Shown here one piece after another: positions 16,021 to 25,631 of a stretch of DNA of 38,479 bases. The notes under the pieces were generated by a model. It worked only from the letters and a program-made list of their open reading frames with translations. It was not told the origin of the DNA and made no database searches. The position numbers and the translations under genes are program-made. Origin of the DNA: Clostridia bacterium (lineage in GTDB: Bacteria; Bacillota; Clostridia; Lachnospirales; Lachnospiraceae). The stretch lies in the NCBI GenBank assembly GCA_029101305.1, contig JAQXQS010000003.1:1-38479 (forward strand). Direction: 5' to 3'. Within the stretch, counting starts at the first letter, position 1. Each line of letters starts with the position of its first letter.

Positions 16021-16047
16021 CAAAAGAGATAAAAGCAATAAGAAAAT

Positions 16048-17391
16048 ATGAAAGAAAGGGGGAAAGAAATTCTATTGTTCGAGAATCAGAATGTTGAATT
16101 TAAGCAAGAGTATGTACCAGATATCAGGAAAGAAGTGATGGGCTTTGTAAATGCTGAAGGCGGAACTATATTTGTAGGAGTCAGAAAAGACGGAGCAGTT
16201 TTGGGCGTAGCAGATCCGGATGGAGTAATGTTGCAAATTGTAAATTCATTGAAGGATGCATTAGTGCCAGATGTGATGCCATTTGTAAAAGTTAATACAG
16301 TTGAAATGGAAGGGAAAATAGTTGTTGAAATTGATGTAACAACAGGAACTAATCGTCCTTACTATCTCAGAGAAAAAGGGTTAAAACCTAGTGGCGTATA
16401 TGTAAGAAAAGGAAGTTCTACACAACCGATGACGGAAGAGGGAATTCGGGAAATGATACTTCAAAATAGCAGACGCTCTTTCGAGCTGTGTAGAAGTATG
16501 AACCAGAATCTGACTTTTGAGACATTTGAAAATGAAATGAAACGGCGGTCAATAGAAATTGGACCTTCGCAAATGAAAACACTCAAATTACTTGGGGAAG
16601 ATGGACTATATACAAATCTTGCGTTGCTGTTATCTGAACAGTGCGAAACAACGACCAAAGTTGCACTTTTTCAAGGTACGGATAAGGAAATATTTCGAGA
16701 TAGAAGAGAATTTAGCGGGTCCATTCTTAAGCAGTTGGAAGAAGTATACCAGTTTATTAATTTAGCCAATAAAACGAAAGCAACATTTTACGGATTGGAT
16801 AGAACAGATTTCAGAGATTATCCAGAAGAGGCGTTAAGAGAGGCTCTTTTAAACAGTATTGTTCATAGGGATTATTCTTTTAGTGGCAGCAACTTGGTGA
16901 ATATCTATGAGAATAGAATTGAGTTTGTTTCTCTTGGAGGTCTTGTACCTGGACTGGAATTACAGTCTATTTTTCTTGGTGTCTCACAATCACGAAATCC
17001 AAATCTTGCAGCGATATTTTATCGAATGAGATTGATTGAAAGTTATGGTACAGGAATTGGAAAAATAGAGAGGGCATACAAAAATTATCAATCTCAACCG
17101 GAGTTTGAAACTGCGAAGGGAGTTTTTCGGGTGACGCTTCCAAATAGAAATGAAGAATGTGATGGAAAGATTCAGTCGAATAACAGTATGGAAATCGAAG
17201 ATTCATTGAATGAGCAGAAAAATCTTATCCTTCAGTATGCGAGCAAGAAGGGGAGTATTACAAGAAAAGAAGTTGAGAATCTAATCGGTTCCGGAACAAC
17301 AAAAGCATTTCGACTTATCAAAGAACTCTGTGAAGAAAATCTGCTAGAACGGGTAGGAAAAGGAAGACTAAGCACTTATATCCTCAAATGA
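16048..17391 (+). CDS. AlbA_2 (Schlafen-type) DNA-binding, ATPase-like transcriptional regulator
   Basis: This 447-residue protein has the classic layout of AlbA_2 regulators. The N-terminal AlbA_2 domain runs ENQNVEFKQEYVPDIRKEVMGF, AEGGTIFVGV and a YVRKGSSTQPMT segment (to about 140). A GHKL-like ATP-binding block with EALREALLNSIVHRDYS (about 268-285) and SYGTGIGKI follows. The end has a winged-helix (KKGSITRKEVENLIG, then KAFRLIKELCEENLLER). Such proteins are putative transcriptional regulators; targets are unknown. ATG at 16048 has a weak ribosome site; an in-frame TTG at 16075 preceded by AAAGGGGGAAAG is an alternative matching the family's usual start. It has its own strong promoter and terminator, so it is monocistronic. 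Confidence 0.85.
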   Translation: MKERGKEILLFENQNVEFKQEYVPDIRKEVMGFVNAEGGTIFVGVRKDGAVLGVADPDGVMLQIVNSLKDALVPDVMPFVKVNTVEMEGKIVVEIDVTTGTNRPYYLREKGLKPSGVYVRKGSSTQPMTEEGIREMILQNSRRSFELCRSMNQNLTFETFENEMKRRSIEIGPSQMKTLKLLGEDGLYTNLALLLSEQCETTTKVALFQGTDKEIFRDRREFSGSILKQLEEVYQFINLANKTKATFYGLDRTDFRDYPEEALREALLNSIVHRDYSFSGSNLVNIYENRIEFVSLGGLVPGLELQSIFLGVSQSRNPNLAAIFYRMRLIESYGTGIGKIERAYKNYQSQPEFETAKGVFRVTLPNRNEECDGKIQSNNSMEIEDSLNEQKNLILQYASKKGSITRKEVENLIGSGTTKAFRLIKELCEENLLERVGKGRLSTYILK

Positions 17392-17394
17392 AAG

Positions 17395-17434
17395 AAAGTG
17401 TGTGACTCAATCAAACGAATCACACACTTTTTTT
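17395..17434 (+). terminator. Terminator after the AlbA_2 regulator, shared by convergent genes
   Basis: AAAGTGTGTGA (17395-17405) pairs perfectly with TCACACACTTT (17420-17430), followed by TTTT. It begins 3 bp after the regulator stop. It may also stop transcription arriving from the DUF1846 gene on the other strand, where the T tract is weaker. Confidence 0.9.
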
Positions 17435-17469
17435 AACCAATTTCTTTTAGAACTGTGGAAATATGCTTC

Positions 17470-18951
17470 TTACTGCAGCTTCTTCCCCTGCTCAAATTTC
17501 GGCTCGCAGGTCAGTTCCACGCCAAGCTTACGGAAGGAAAGGATATCCACGGAAGACAGCATAACAGAGGTATGTGCCTGGCAGCCTTTCAGCTTCGGAA
17601 TCTGCTCCAGGGCAAGGCGGGCATCCGGGTTGGTAGCGGCACTGATGGAAAGTGCGATCATAGTCTCATCCATATGAAGACGAGGGTTCTTGCTTCCCAG
17701 GTAGTCTGTTTTCAGCTCCTGGATCGGATGGATGGCATCCGGGGAGATCACATGCTTCTCGTGGTCGATTCCGGCAAGTTCCTTCAGGACATTCAGAAGG
17801 AGAGCTGAGGAAGCACCAAGGAGATCAGAGGTCTTGCCGGTGATGATCCGTCCGTCATCCAGTTCCATGGCAGCAGCCGGAGCACCAGTAGCCTTCTCAC
17901 GCTCAAGGGCAGCCGGAACAACCTTGCGGTCCTCCAGTGTGGCATGAGCCTGTTTCAGAAGAAGCTCGATCTTGTAAACCTCTTCCTCTGTGCCGGTACC
18001 GGAAAGAAGGGCGTCCATGCTCTTATAATATCTGCGGATGATCTCCTGACGGGAAGCCTCCTGGCAGACTTCGTCGTCCACGATACAGTTACCAGCCATA
18101 TTGACACCCATATCTGTAGGGGATTTGTATGGGCACTCGCCCATGATCTTCTCGAACATTGCCTGTACTACAGGGAAAATCTCTACGTCACGGTTATAGT
18201 TGACAGTGGTCTCACCGTATGCTTCCAGATGGAACGGGTCGATCATATTGACATCATTAAGGTCAGCGGTAGCTGCCTCATAAGCCAGGTTTACCGGATG
18301 CTTCAGCGGGATATTCCAGATCGGGAAAGTCTCAAACTTGGCATAGCCTGCGCTGATGCCTCTCTTGTATTCATGGTAAAGCTGGGAAAGGCAGGTGGCC
18401 ATTTTTCCGCTTCCAGGTCCTGGTGCTGTGATGACAACCAGCGGACGGGTGGTCTCGATATAGTCATTCTTACCGTATCCCTCATCGCTTACGATCAGGG
18501 AAGTATTGCTCGGGTAACCTGGGATATTATAAAGAACATAAACCTTGATTCCAAGCTTCTCCAGACGCTTCTTGAATGCATCTGCGCTGTCCTGTCCGGA
18601 GTAACGGGTGATGCAGACGCTTCCTACATAAAGGCCCCTGCTGGTAAATTCATTCATCAGACGGAGTACATCCTCATCATAGGTGATGCCAAGGTCGCCG
18701 CGGACTTTATTTTTCTCAATATCAGGTGCGCCGATTACAATTACGATCTCGGCCTGGTCCGAAAGCTGCATCAGCATACGGAGCTTGCTGTCCGGCTCAA
18801 ATCCTGGAAGAACACGGGAAGCGTGGTAGTCATCAAACAACTTGCCTCCAAATTCCAGATAAAGCTTGTTGTCAAATTTGCTGATTCGCTCACGGATGTG
18901 CTCGGACTGCATTTTCAGATACTTGTCATTATCGAATCCAATTTTTTTCAT
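17470..18951 (-). CDS. DUF1846 (UPF0371) family protein
   Basis: The start at 18951 (ATG, MKKIGFDNDKYLKMQ) has GAGGAAAGG just upstream and gives 493 residues, the standard family length. The frame is open a further 18 codons upstream but without family similarity. Recognisable segments are LYLEFGGKLFDDYHASRVLPGF near the N-terminus, VVITAPGPGSGKMATCLSQLYHE with a P-loop-like GPGSGK (about 186-191), and AYEAATADLNDVNMIDPFHLEAYG. The family is widespread in Firmicutes as a conserved cytoplasmic protein. Structures show a nucleotide-binding-like fold, but no reaction is established. It is divergent from ftsH. Confidence 0.93.
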   Translation of the reverse strand: MKKIGFDNDKYLKMQSEHIRERISKFDNKLYLEFGGKLFDDYHASRVLPGFEPDSKLRMLMQLSDQAEIVIVIGAPDIEKNKVRGDLGITYDEDVLRLMNEFTSRGLYVGSVCITRYSGQDSADAFKKRLEKLGIKVYVLYNIPGYPSNTSLIVSDEGYGKNDYIETTRPLVVITAPGPGSGKMATCLSQLYHEYKRGISAGYAKFETFPIWNIPLKHPVNLAYEAATADLNDVNMIDPFHLEAYGETTVNYNRDVEIFPVVQAMFEKIMGECPYKSPTDMGVNMAGNCIVDDEVCQEASRQEIIRRYYKSMDALLSGTGTEEEVYKIELLLKQAHATLEDRKVVPAALEREKATGAPAAAMELDDGRIITGKTSDLLGASSALLLNVLKELAGIDHEKHVISPDAIHPIQELKTDYLGSKNPRLHMDETMIALSISAATNPDARLALEQIPKLKGCQAHTSVMLSSVDILSFRKLGVELTCEPKFEQGKKLQ

Positions 18952-19035
18952 TCTGCCTTTCCTCTCTCTTTCTCTGGGCTGCTCTGTTACTGGTTCCTCA
19001 TCCATTTATTATTTCGGCTCTGTATCAATAAAGTA

Positions 19036-19100
19036 TACAGCTGTAAATATATGTGTACAGTTTCTGCGGCTATACAGGTACAGCTTCTATAATAATACAG
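19036..19100. promoter_or_regulatory. Cluster of TACAG repeats with a palindrome between DUF1846 and ftsH
   Basis: TACAG occurs on the plus strand at 19036, 19056, 19073, 19079 and 19096, roughly two helical turns apart for most steps. The first is part of a perfect 10-bp palindrome TACAGCTGTA (19036-19045). It lies upstream of the DUF1846 gene start and could be an operator. No protein is known to bind it. Confidence 0.35.
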
Positions 19101-19262
19101 GCATAAAGTATGCAGCAGATGCAGATCCGCACCTGCCGCAAAAAAACCATGTTCCTAGTATACTACAGATTTTCTTGTAAAAAAAGTATCTATTTGCTCC
19201 GAAATGTAAATTTTTTTGACCTTTTTTTCTCAAAAATTCAGAGGGTTTTCACAATATCCAGG

Positions 19263-19291
19263 TTGATTTATCCGGCGTTTATCTTTATAAT
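19263..19291 (+). promoter_or_regulatory. ftsH promoter
   Basis: TTGATT (19263-19268), a 17-bp spacer and TATAAT (19286-19291) lie 25 bp before the ftsH start. A second TTGACC near 19218 has no good -10 at the right distance. Confidence 0.75.
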
Positions 19292-19316
19292 AAAAAAGAT
19301 AGTAAGGAGGAACGAA

Positions 19317-21461
19317 ATGGATAATAATCTGGATAACAATCAAGGCGGACGACGCCCTGATAAAGGGGATCCCAGGAGAAACCAGGATCCAAACCGCAAT
19401 AAGAAGAATCATCAGTCCATTCTGGCTTTTCTGATATGTCTTTTGGTTACTCTGGTGTGTTTCAGCCTGTTTACCAATATGCTGCAGGATAATTCCAGTG
19501 AGATTACGTATGATAAGTTTATTGATATGGTGAATAACGATGAGGTGAAATCGGTTACCCTTCAGTCTGATAACCTGACCATCGTGCCGAAGAAGCAGGT
19601 GAATCCTTATCAGGAGATCAGCTATTACACCAATCTGACAGAAGATGAGACTGCCCTTACCAAGCGTCTGGAAGGAACCGGCATTATTTTCAAATCTGAG
19701 CCGCCGGATGCGTTCGGGGAATTTATGGCAATGATGCTCAGTGTGCTTCTTCCATCTGTTCTGTTGTTTGTACTTCTTATGTTTTTCATGCGCCGTATGA
19801 ACAAAGGCGGCGGTGGTATGATGGGAGTTGGCAAAAGCCGTGCCAAGGCTTATGTACAGAAGGAGACGGGAATCACATTTAAGGATGTGGCGGGTCAGGA
19901 TGAAGCCAAGGAATCCCTGCAGGAGGTTGTGGAATTCCTTCACAATCCTGGTAAATACGTGGAGATCGGTGCCAAGCTTCCCAAGGGTGCACTGCTTGTA
20001 GGCCCTCCTGGTACAGGTAAGACCCTTCTTGCCAAGGCTGTAGCTGGAGAGGCACATGTACCGTTCTTTTCCCTTTCTGGATCAGAATTTGTGGAGATGT
20101 TTGTAGGTGTAGGTGCATCCCGTGTACGTGACCTTTTCGAGGAAGCGAAGAAGAACGCACCTTGCATTGTTTTCATTGATGAGATTGATGCCATCGGTAA
20201 GAGCCGTGATTCCCATTACGGCGGTGGCAATGATGAGCGTGAGCAGACCTTGAACCAGCTGCTTGCTGAGATGGATGGTTTTGATACTTCCAAGGGTCTT
20301 CTTATCCTGGCGGCTACCAACCGTCCGGAGGTTCTGGATCCGGCACTGCTTCGTCCGGGTCGTTTTGACCGCCGGGTTATCGTAGACAGACCGGATCTGA
20401 AGGGACGTATTGATATCCTGAAGGTTCATGCCAAGAATGTAAGATTGGATGATACCGTTGATTTTGAGGCAGTTGCCCTTGCCACATCCGGTGCAGTGGG
20501 ATCAGACCTTGCCAATATGGTAAATGAGGCTGCCATCCTGGCGGTTAAGAATGGCCGTCATGCAGTTTCCCAGAAGGATCTTCTGGAATCTGTTGAGGTC
20601 GTGCTTGTTGGTAAAGAGAAGAAGGACCGCATTTTAAGTGCGCAGGAGCGCCGGATCGTGTCTTATCATGAGGTGGGCCACGCACTGGTAAGCGCCCTTC
20701 AGAAGGATTCCGAACCGGTACAGAAAATTACCATTGTACCTCGTACCATGGGTGCGCTTGGTTATGTAATGCAGGTTCCGGAAGAAGAGAAATACCTGAA
20801 TACCAAGAAAGAACTGGAAGCGATGCTTGTGGGCTATCTGGGAGGCCGTGCTGCTGAGGAAATCGTCTTTGACAGTGTGACTACAGGTGCTTCCAATGAT
20901 ATCGAGCAGGCTACCAAGGTTGCCCGGGCTATGATCACCCAGTATGGTATGTCTGAGAAATTTGGCCTTATGGGTCTTGCCACCCAGGAGAACCAGTATC
21001 TGAATGGCCGTGCAGTTTTGAACTGCGGTGATAATACAGCCACAGAGGTTGACCATGAGGTTATGGAGCTGCTTCGTTCCTCCTATGAGGAGGCTAAGCG
21101 TCTGATCAGCAGCCACAGAGAAGCCCTGGACAAGATCGCGGCTTATCTGATCCGCAAGGAGACCATTACAGGCAAGGAATTTATGATCATTTTCCGTGCA
21201 GTAGAGAAGGGACTGGATGTGTCTGATGAACTGGATGCAGAAGGGCTGAAAGCACTGGATGCCGCCGTGAAAGGCGAGAGCGAAGCGCAGAGCGCAGCTG
21301 CGGGAAATGAAGAAACGAATGTAGTAGCAGGAAGTGAAGCACAGAATGCGGCAGCTGGAAATGAAGTACCGAATGCAGCAGCAGGAAGTGAAGCACAGAA
21401 TACAGCTACAGAAACTGCTGTACAGCCTACAGCTACAGAAAATAAGAATGATGCAAGGTAA
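19317..21461 (+). CDS. ftsH: ATP-dependent zinc metalloprotease FtsH
   Basis: ATG at 19317 follows AAGGAGGAA and gives 714 residues; the frame is open upstream but has no second ribosome site. FtsH is a hexameric membrane protease that extracts and degrades membrane and regulatory proteins. Features in order: charged N-terminus, membrane segment (about 34-54), extracytoplasmic loop, second membrane segment (about 138-158), AAA domain with GPPGTGKT (about 229-236), [11 protein letters not shown] and the SRH region, then zinc site HEVGH (about 451-455; most FtsH have HEAGH) and LGGRAAEEI. The last 60 residues are a repeated Ala/Gly/Glu/Asn tail not found in typical FtsH, which end near residue 640. 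It has its own promoter and is followed by a hairpin and uvrC. Confidence 0.97.
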   Translation: MDNNLDNNQGGRRPDKGDPRRNQDPNRNKKNHQSILAFLICLLVTLVCFSLFTNMLQDNSSEITYDKFIDMVNNDEVKSVTLQSDNLTIVPKKQVNPYQEISYYTNLTEDETALTKRLEGTGIIFKSEPPDAFGEFMAMMLSVLLPSVLLFVLLMFFMRRMNKGGGGMMGVGKSRAKAYVQKETGITFKDVAGQDEAKESLQEVVEFLHNPGKYVEIGAKLPKGALLVGPPGTGKTLLAKAVAGEAHVPFFSLSGSEFVEMFVGVGASRVRDLFEEAKKNAPCIVFIDEIDAIGKSRDSHYGGGNDEREQTLNQLLAEMDGFDTSKGLLILAATNRPEVLDPALLRPGRFDRRVIVDRPDLKGRIDILKVHAKNVRLDDTVDFEAVALATSGAVGSDLANMVNEAAILAVKNGRHAVSQKDLLESVEVVLVGKEKKDRILSAQERRIVSYHEVGHALVSALQKDSEPVQKITIVPRTMGALGYVMQVPEEEKYLNTKKELEAMLVGYLGGRAAEEIVFDSVTTGASNDIEQATKVARAMITQYGMSEKFGLMGLATQENQYLNGRAVLNCGDNTATEVDHEVMELLRSSYEEAKRLISSHREALDKIAAYLIRKETITGKEFMIIFRAVEKGLDVSDELDAEGLKALDAAVKGESEAQSAAAGNEETNVVAGSEAQNAAAGNEVPNAAAGSEAQNTATETAVQPTATENKNDAR
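21273..21434 (+). repeat. Six 27-bp in-frame repeats in the ftsH 3' end
   Basis: The reading frame divides into 9-residue units: [45 protein letters not shown] and TETAVQPTA. Units alternate between an SEAQ and an NE type, and the third and fifth units share 21 identical bases 54 bp apart. The tail is probably disordered and extends beyond the protease domain. Confidence 0.85.
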
Positions 21462-21540
21462 CATGAAAATGGTATAAATATACCTGTTTCAGAGCCTTTT
21501 GAAATAGACTCTGAATCATTATGCTGATTATGCAAATAGC

Positions 21541-21573
21541 AGAACCGGGAGACGAGCTTTCCCGGTTCTTTTC
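21541..21573 (+). terminator. Terminator-like hairpin between ftsH and uvrC
   Basis: AGAACCGGGA (21541-21550) pairs perfectly with TCCCGGTTCT (21560-21569), followed by TTTC. Its end lies only about 4 bp before the uvrC ribosome site (AAAAGGAGGAA). It either ends the ftsH transcript or acts as an attenuator for uvrC. Confidence 0.8.
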
Positions 21574-21588
21574 AAAAGGAGGAATTTT

Positions 21589-23451
21589 ATGTTCCTGATC
21601 GAAGAAGAATTGAAAAAGCTTCCTGGCAAGCCGGGCGTCTACATCATGCACGGGGAAAAGGACGAGATCATCTATGTGGGTAAGGCAGTCAGCCTGAAGA
21701 ACCGTGTCCGCCAGTATTTCCAGAGCAGCCGGAATAAAGGGGCGAAAATTGAGCAGATGGTCACTCATATCACCAGATTTGAGTATATTGTCACCGATTC
21801 AGAACTGGAAGCTTTAGTGCTGGAATGTAACCTGATCAAGGAGCACCGCCCGAAATACAACACCATGCTGAAGGATGACAAAACCTATCCTTTTATCAAA
21901 GTGACAGTAAATGAGCCTTATCCCAGAGTGCTTTTTTCCCGTACCATGAAAAAGGACAAGGCGAAGTATTTTGGCCCATATACCAGTTCCACAGCAGTAA
22001 AGGATGTGATCGAGCTGGTAAGGAAGATCTATATGGTTCGTTCCTGTAACCGTACGCTGCCCCGGGACTGCGGCAAAGACCGCCCTTGTCTGTATTATCA
22101 TATGAAGCAGTGTATGGCTCCCTGCCAGGGGAATGTAAGCGAAGAAGAGTATAAGAAAAACATTGCGCAGGTGCTTCATTTCCTGAATGGAAATTATAAA
22201 GAGACCATCGATCAGCTGACGGAAAAAATGATGGCAGCTTCTGAGGAGATGCGCTGTGAGGATGCAGCGGGCTACCGTGATCTGATAAACAGCATTAAAC
22301 GGATCGGGGAGCGTCAGAAGATCACTACGTATGGGGAAGAGGACAAGGATATTATTGCGGTTGCCATGGATGAAAGTGAAGATCTGCGGGAGCAGGACGC
22401 AGTGGTGCAGGTATTTTTTATGCGTGGAGGCAAGCTGATCGGAAGAGATCACTTTTTCCTGCGGGTGGCAAGAGGAGACACCAAGGCACTGGTTTTGTCC
22501 AGCTTCCTGAAGCAGTTTTATGCAGGCACACCTTTTATTCCGGCAGAAATTATGCTGCAGACAGAGATTGAGGATGCACAGGTAATCGAAGACTGGCTGT
22601 CCAAACGGCGTGGACAGCGGGTTCATATCCGTGTGCCAAAGAAAGGTACCAAGGAGAAGCTGGTAGAGCTGGCAAAGGAAAATGCCTGGATGGTCCTTTC
22701 CAAGGACAGAGAGCGGATCAAGCGGGAAGAAGGCCGTACCATTGGCGCAGTAAAAGAAATCGAAGGATGGCTTGGGCTGAAGGATATTGTGCGTATGGAG
22801 GCTTATGATATTTCGAATATCAGTGGCTTCGAATCAGTTGGCTCCATGGTTGTCTACGAAAAGGGCAAGCCGAAGCGCAGCGATTACCGCAAATTTAAGA
22901 TCAAATGGGTTCAGGGGCCAAATGATTATGCCAGTATGGAAGAGGTGCTTACCAGGCGTTTTACTCACGAATCCAAAGGGGAATACGACAGTTTTTCCGT
23001 GCTGCCGGATCTGATCCTGATGGATGGTGGCCGCGGGCAGGTAAACATTGCCCTGAAGGTGCTTGGAGAGCTTGGAATCCATATTCCGGTGTGCGGTATG
23101 GTAAAGGATGACAACCATCGTACCAGAGGTGTTTATTTCAATAATGTGGAGATTCCCATTGATACTTCAAGCGAGGGCTTTCATCTGGTTACCAGGATCC
23201 AGGATGAGGCCCACAGATTTGCCATCGAATACCATCGTTCCCTAAGAAGCAAGGAACAGGTGCGCTCTGTGCTGGATGACATTCCGGGAATCGGGGAAAC
23301 CAGACGGAAGGCTCTTATGCGTAGATTCCGTTCTATAGAGAATATCAGGGATGCATCGGTGGAAGAATTAAGTCAGACAGAGTCTATGAATGTACAAAGT
23401 GCAGAGGCGGTGTACGCTTTTTTTCACAAAAGTGCCGGCAATGAACAATAA
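21589..23451 (+). CDS. uvrC: Excinuclease ABC subunit C
   Basis: This 620-residue protein, close to the family norm, starts at an ATG after AAAAGGAGGAA. UvrC makes both incisions beside a DNA lesion in nucleotide excision repair after UvrA/UvrB damage recognition. In order: a GIY-YIG nuclease ([20 protein letters not shown], about 12-32), a Cys cluster ([12 protein letters not shown] and [10 protein letters not shown]), a UvrB-binding region near 200, the C-terminal RNase H-like nuclease ([12 protein letters not shown] and [13 protein letters not shown]), and helix-hairpin-helix DNA binding ([16 protein letters not shown]). No promoter fits between the hairpin upstream and the start, so transcription must come through the ftsH-uvrC gap. 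Confidence 0.97.
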   Translation: MFLIEEELKKLPGKPGVYIMHGEKDEIIYVGKAVSLKNRVRQYFQSSRNKGAKIEQMVTHITRFEYIVTDSELEALVLECNLIKEHRPKYNTMLKDDKTYPFIKVTVNEPYPRVLFSRTMKKDKAKYFGPYTSSTAVKDVIELVRKIYMVRSCNRTLPRDCGKDRPCLYYHMKQCMAPCQGNVSEEEYKKNIAQVLHFLNGNYKETIDQLTEKMMAASEEMRCEDAAGYRDLINSIKRIGERQKITTYGEEDKDIIAVAMDESEDLREQDAVVQVFFMRGGKLIGRDHFFLRVARGDTKALVLSSFLKQFYAGTPFIPAEIMLQTEIEDAQVIEDWLSKRRGQRVHIRVPKKGTKEKLVELAKENAWMVLSKDRERIKREEGRTIGAVKEIEGWLGLKDIVRMEAYDISNISGFESVGSMVVYEKGKPKRSDYRKFKIKWVQGPNDYASMEEVLTRRFTHESKGEYDSFSVLPDLILMDGGRGQVNIALKVLGELGIHIPVCGMVKDDNHRTRGVYFNNVEIPIDTSSEGFHLVTRIQDEAHRFAIEYHRSLRSKEQVRSVLDDIPGIGETRRKALMRRFRSIENIRDASVEELSQTESMNVQSAEAVYAFFHKSAGNEQ

Positions 23452-23493
23452 CATTTTTCGCGCTTAATACTGTGCAGAATACAAGATTCAACA

Positions 23494-23522
23494 TTGAAGT
23501 TATGCGATAAATTGTGTATAAT
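23494..23522 (+). promoter_or_regulatory. hprK promoter
   Basis: TTGAAG (23494-23499), a 17-bp spacer and TATAAT (23517-23522) lie about 60 bp before the hprK start. Confidence 0.8.
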
Positions 23523-23584
23523 AAAAAAGAATATGGGTAACCTTATTCGCCTCTGACATCATAGAAAGAAAAGGAGATAAAAGC

Positions 23585-24517
23585 ATGAAGGGTGTACAGC
23601 TTACTAAGCTGGCGCAGGAATTGAATCTGACAAACCTGACGCCTGATATTGACTTTACGGAAATTTATGTGAAAACAGCAGAAATAAATCGTCCGGCATT
23701 GCAGCTTACAGGATATCTGGAGCATTTTGCAAACGAGCGTGTTCAGATCATCGGATATGTAGAATATACCTATCTGATGCAGTTAAGTGATGAGGAGCGG
23801 ACATTCAAGTATGAGCGCTTTATCTCCAGCAAGATCCCATGTGTCATCTTCAGTACCATGACGAGACCGTCACAGGATATGATCGATCTTGCTTATAAAT
23901 ATAATGTTCCTACATTTGTGACAGAGAGAACCACTTCCAGTCTGATGGCGGAGATCATCCGTTGGCTGGGTGTCCAGCTGGCACCTTGTATTTCCATTCA
24001 TGGTGTGCTTGTGGATGTTTACGGTGAAGGTGTTCTCATCACAGGTGAGAGCGGCATTGGAAAAAGCGAGGCTGCTCTTGAGCTGATCAAGCGTGGTCAC
24101 CGTCTGGTAAGTGATGATGTTGTAGAGCTGCGTAAAGTGAGCGATGTTACACTGGTTGGTTCCGCACCGGATATCACCCGTCATTTTATTGAGCTTCGTG
24201 GTATCGGTATCATTGATGTTAAGACATTGTTTGGTGTTGAGAGTGTTAAGGATACCCAGTCTGTAGATCTTGTGATCAAGCTTGAAGAGTGGGATCGCGA
24301 CAAGGAATATGACCGTCTGGGACTTCATGAGGAGTACACAGAATATCTTGGCAATAAGATCGTCTGCCATTCCCTTCCGATTCGTCCTGGCCGTAATCTG
24401 GCTGTTATCGTTGAATCCGCAGCGGTTAACCACAGACAGAAGAAGATGGGCTACAATGCGGCTGAGGAGCTGTACAAGCGTGTCCAGGCGAATATCGCAA
24501 GAAAGAGAGAAGAATAA
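23585..24517 (+). CDS. hprK: HPr kinase/phosphorylase
   Basis: This 310-residue protein has full family length and an AAAGGAG site. HprK phosphorylates Ser46 of the phosphotransfer protein HPr when glycolytic intermediates are high and removes the phosphate otherwise, setting carbon catabolite control in Firmicutes. The N-terminal domain (1-130) is followed by the catalytic domain with P-loop GESGIGKSEAALEL (about 155-168), HRLVSDDVVEL with the paired Asp residues, and the signature LRGIGIIDVKTLFGVESV. The following gene is a glucokinase, about 60 bp downstream with no terminator, so the two probably share the promoter at 23494 and link sugar sensing with glucose phosphorylation. Confidence 0.97.
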   Translation: MKGVQLTKLAQELNLTNLTPDIDFTEIYVKTAEINRPALQLTGYLEHFANERVQIIGYVEYTYLMQLSDEERTFKYERFISSKIPCVIFSTMTRPSQDMIDLAYKYNVPTFVTERTTSSLMAEIIRWLGVQLAPCISIHGVLVDVYGEGVLITGESGIGKSEAALELIKRGHRLVSDDVVELRKVSDVTLVGSAPDITRHFIELRGIGIIDVKTLFGVESVKDTQSVDLVIKLEEWDRDKEYDRLGLHEEYTEYLGNKIVCHSLPIRPGRNLAVIVESAAVNHRQKKMGYNAAEELYKRVQANIARKREE

Positions 24518-24577
24518 CCAGTCCCATAAAATAGACTGGAATTGAAACATAAAGATCAGAAAGGATGGAAATTTACA

Positions 24578-25519
24578 ATGGGTATGTATTGTTTTGGTAT
24601 TGACGTAGGAGGAACTTCCGTAAAATGTGGTCTGTTCCTTACCAATGGAACTCTGGTGGAGCAGTGGGAGATCCCTACCAGACTGGAGAATAATGGTTCT
24701 TCAATTCTTCCGGATGTTGCAGATGCGATCAAGACGAAGCTGGATGAGAGAGGTATCACAAAGGATAATGTAGATGGTGTTGGAATCGGTATTCCAGGAC
24801 CGGTTAATGAGAATGGTGAAGTTCCTATGGCTGTTAACCTTCATTGGGGCTTTAAGGCCGTTGCAAGCGAATTAAGCGCACTTACCGGTCTTCCTGCAAA
24901 AGCTGCCAACGATGCAAATATCGCAGCTCTTGGCGAGGCATGGAAGGGCGCTGCAGAGGGCTCTAAGAACGTGATCATGGTTACTCTTGGTACTGGTGTT
25001 GGTGGTGGAATCATCATTGACAGCAAGATCATTGCAGGCCATCACGGTGCTGGCGGTGAGATCGGACATGCATGTGTGAACCACAATGAAGTACGTCCGT
25101 GTAACTGTGGCAACCACGGCTGTCTGGAGCAGTATGCTTCTGCAACCGGTATCGTCCGTGTGGCAAATGACATTATGGAGGAGAGCCAGGAGGACAGCAA
25201 AATGCGTCATGTAGAGAAGCTTTCCGCGAAGAATGTCCTTGACTTCTACAAAGAGGGAGATGCCCTTGCGATTCAGACAATGGAGAAGGTTGGCGATATT
25301 CTTGGAAGCGCACTTGCAATGTTTGCATGTGTTACAGATCCGGAAGCAATCGTTATCGGCGGCGGTGTATCCAAGGCTGGTAAGGCGCTTACAGACTGCA
25401 TCCAGAAGTATTACCAGAAATACGCATTCCCGTCCTGCAAGAGCACCCCGATCATTCTTGCAAGCCTTGGAAATGACGCTGGTATCTATGGCGCAGCACG
25501 TATGGTGATTAAAGACTGA
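24578..25519 (+). CDS. glcK: ROK-family glucokinase
   Basis: The ATG at 24578 follows AAAGGATGG; this gives 313 residues. Glucokinase makes glucose 6-phosphate from glucose and ATP. Signs of the ROK family: the phosphate loop CFGIDVGGTSVKCGLF at the start, GVGIGIPGPVN, NDANIAALGE with the catalytic Asp, VTLGTGVGGGII, and the zinc motif HACVN with CNCGNHGCLEQYAS (CxCGxxGCxE). The last is typical of Firmicute glucokinases. Other ROK members act on fructose or N-acetylmannosamine, but overall length and the motif spacing favour glucose. It is the last gene before a terminator and probably co-transcribed with hprK. Confidence 0.92.
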   Translation: MGMYCFGIDVGGTSVKCGLFLTNGTLVEQWEIPTRLENNGSSILPDVADAIKTKLDERGITKDNVDGVGIGIPGPVNENGEVPMAVNLHWGFKAVASELSALTGLPAKAANDANIAALGEAWKGAAEGSKNVIMVTLGTGVGGGIIIDSKIIAGHHGAGGEIGHACVNHNEVRPCNCGNHGCLEQYASATGIVRVANDIMEESQEDSKMRHVEKLSAKNVLDFYKEGDALAIQTMEKVGDILGSALAMFACVTDPEAIVIGGGVSKAGKALTDCIQKYYQKYAFPSCKSTPIILASLGNDAGIYGAARMVIKD

Positions 25520-25541
25520 TTCTACATAAAAAACTACATAA

Positions 25542-25580
25542 AAAAACTGCAGCCCGTAAAATCGGAGCTGCAGTTTTTTT
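25542..25580 (+). terminator. Terminator after glucokinase
   Basis: AAAAACTGCAGC (25542-25553) pairs with GCTGCAGTTTTT (25567-25578) and runs into a seven-T tract. It lies between the convergent glucokinase and penicillin-binding protein genes. Confidence 0.92.
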
Positions 25581-25631
25581 GTAACTGAACCGTTACTTTA
25601 TTTTTAGAAAATCTGGCAACTATCTAACTGC

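Noticed and set aside
17944-19092. A 382-codon plus-strand frame opposite the DUF1846 gene.
   Set aside because: DUF1846 on the minus strand is a recognised family over its full length; the opposite frame is a shadow with no start site.
20634-21464. A Cys/Ser/Phe-rich minus-strand frame opposite the ftsH tail.
   Set aside because: It is the antisense reading of the repeat tail and the protease domain.
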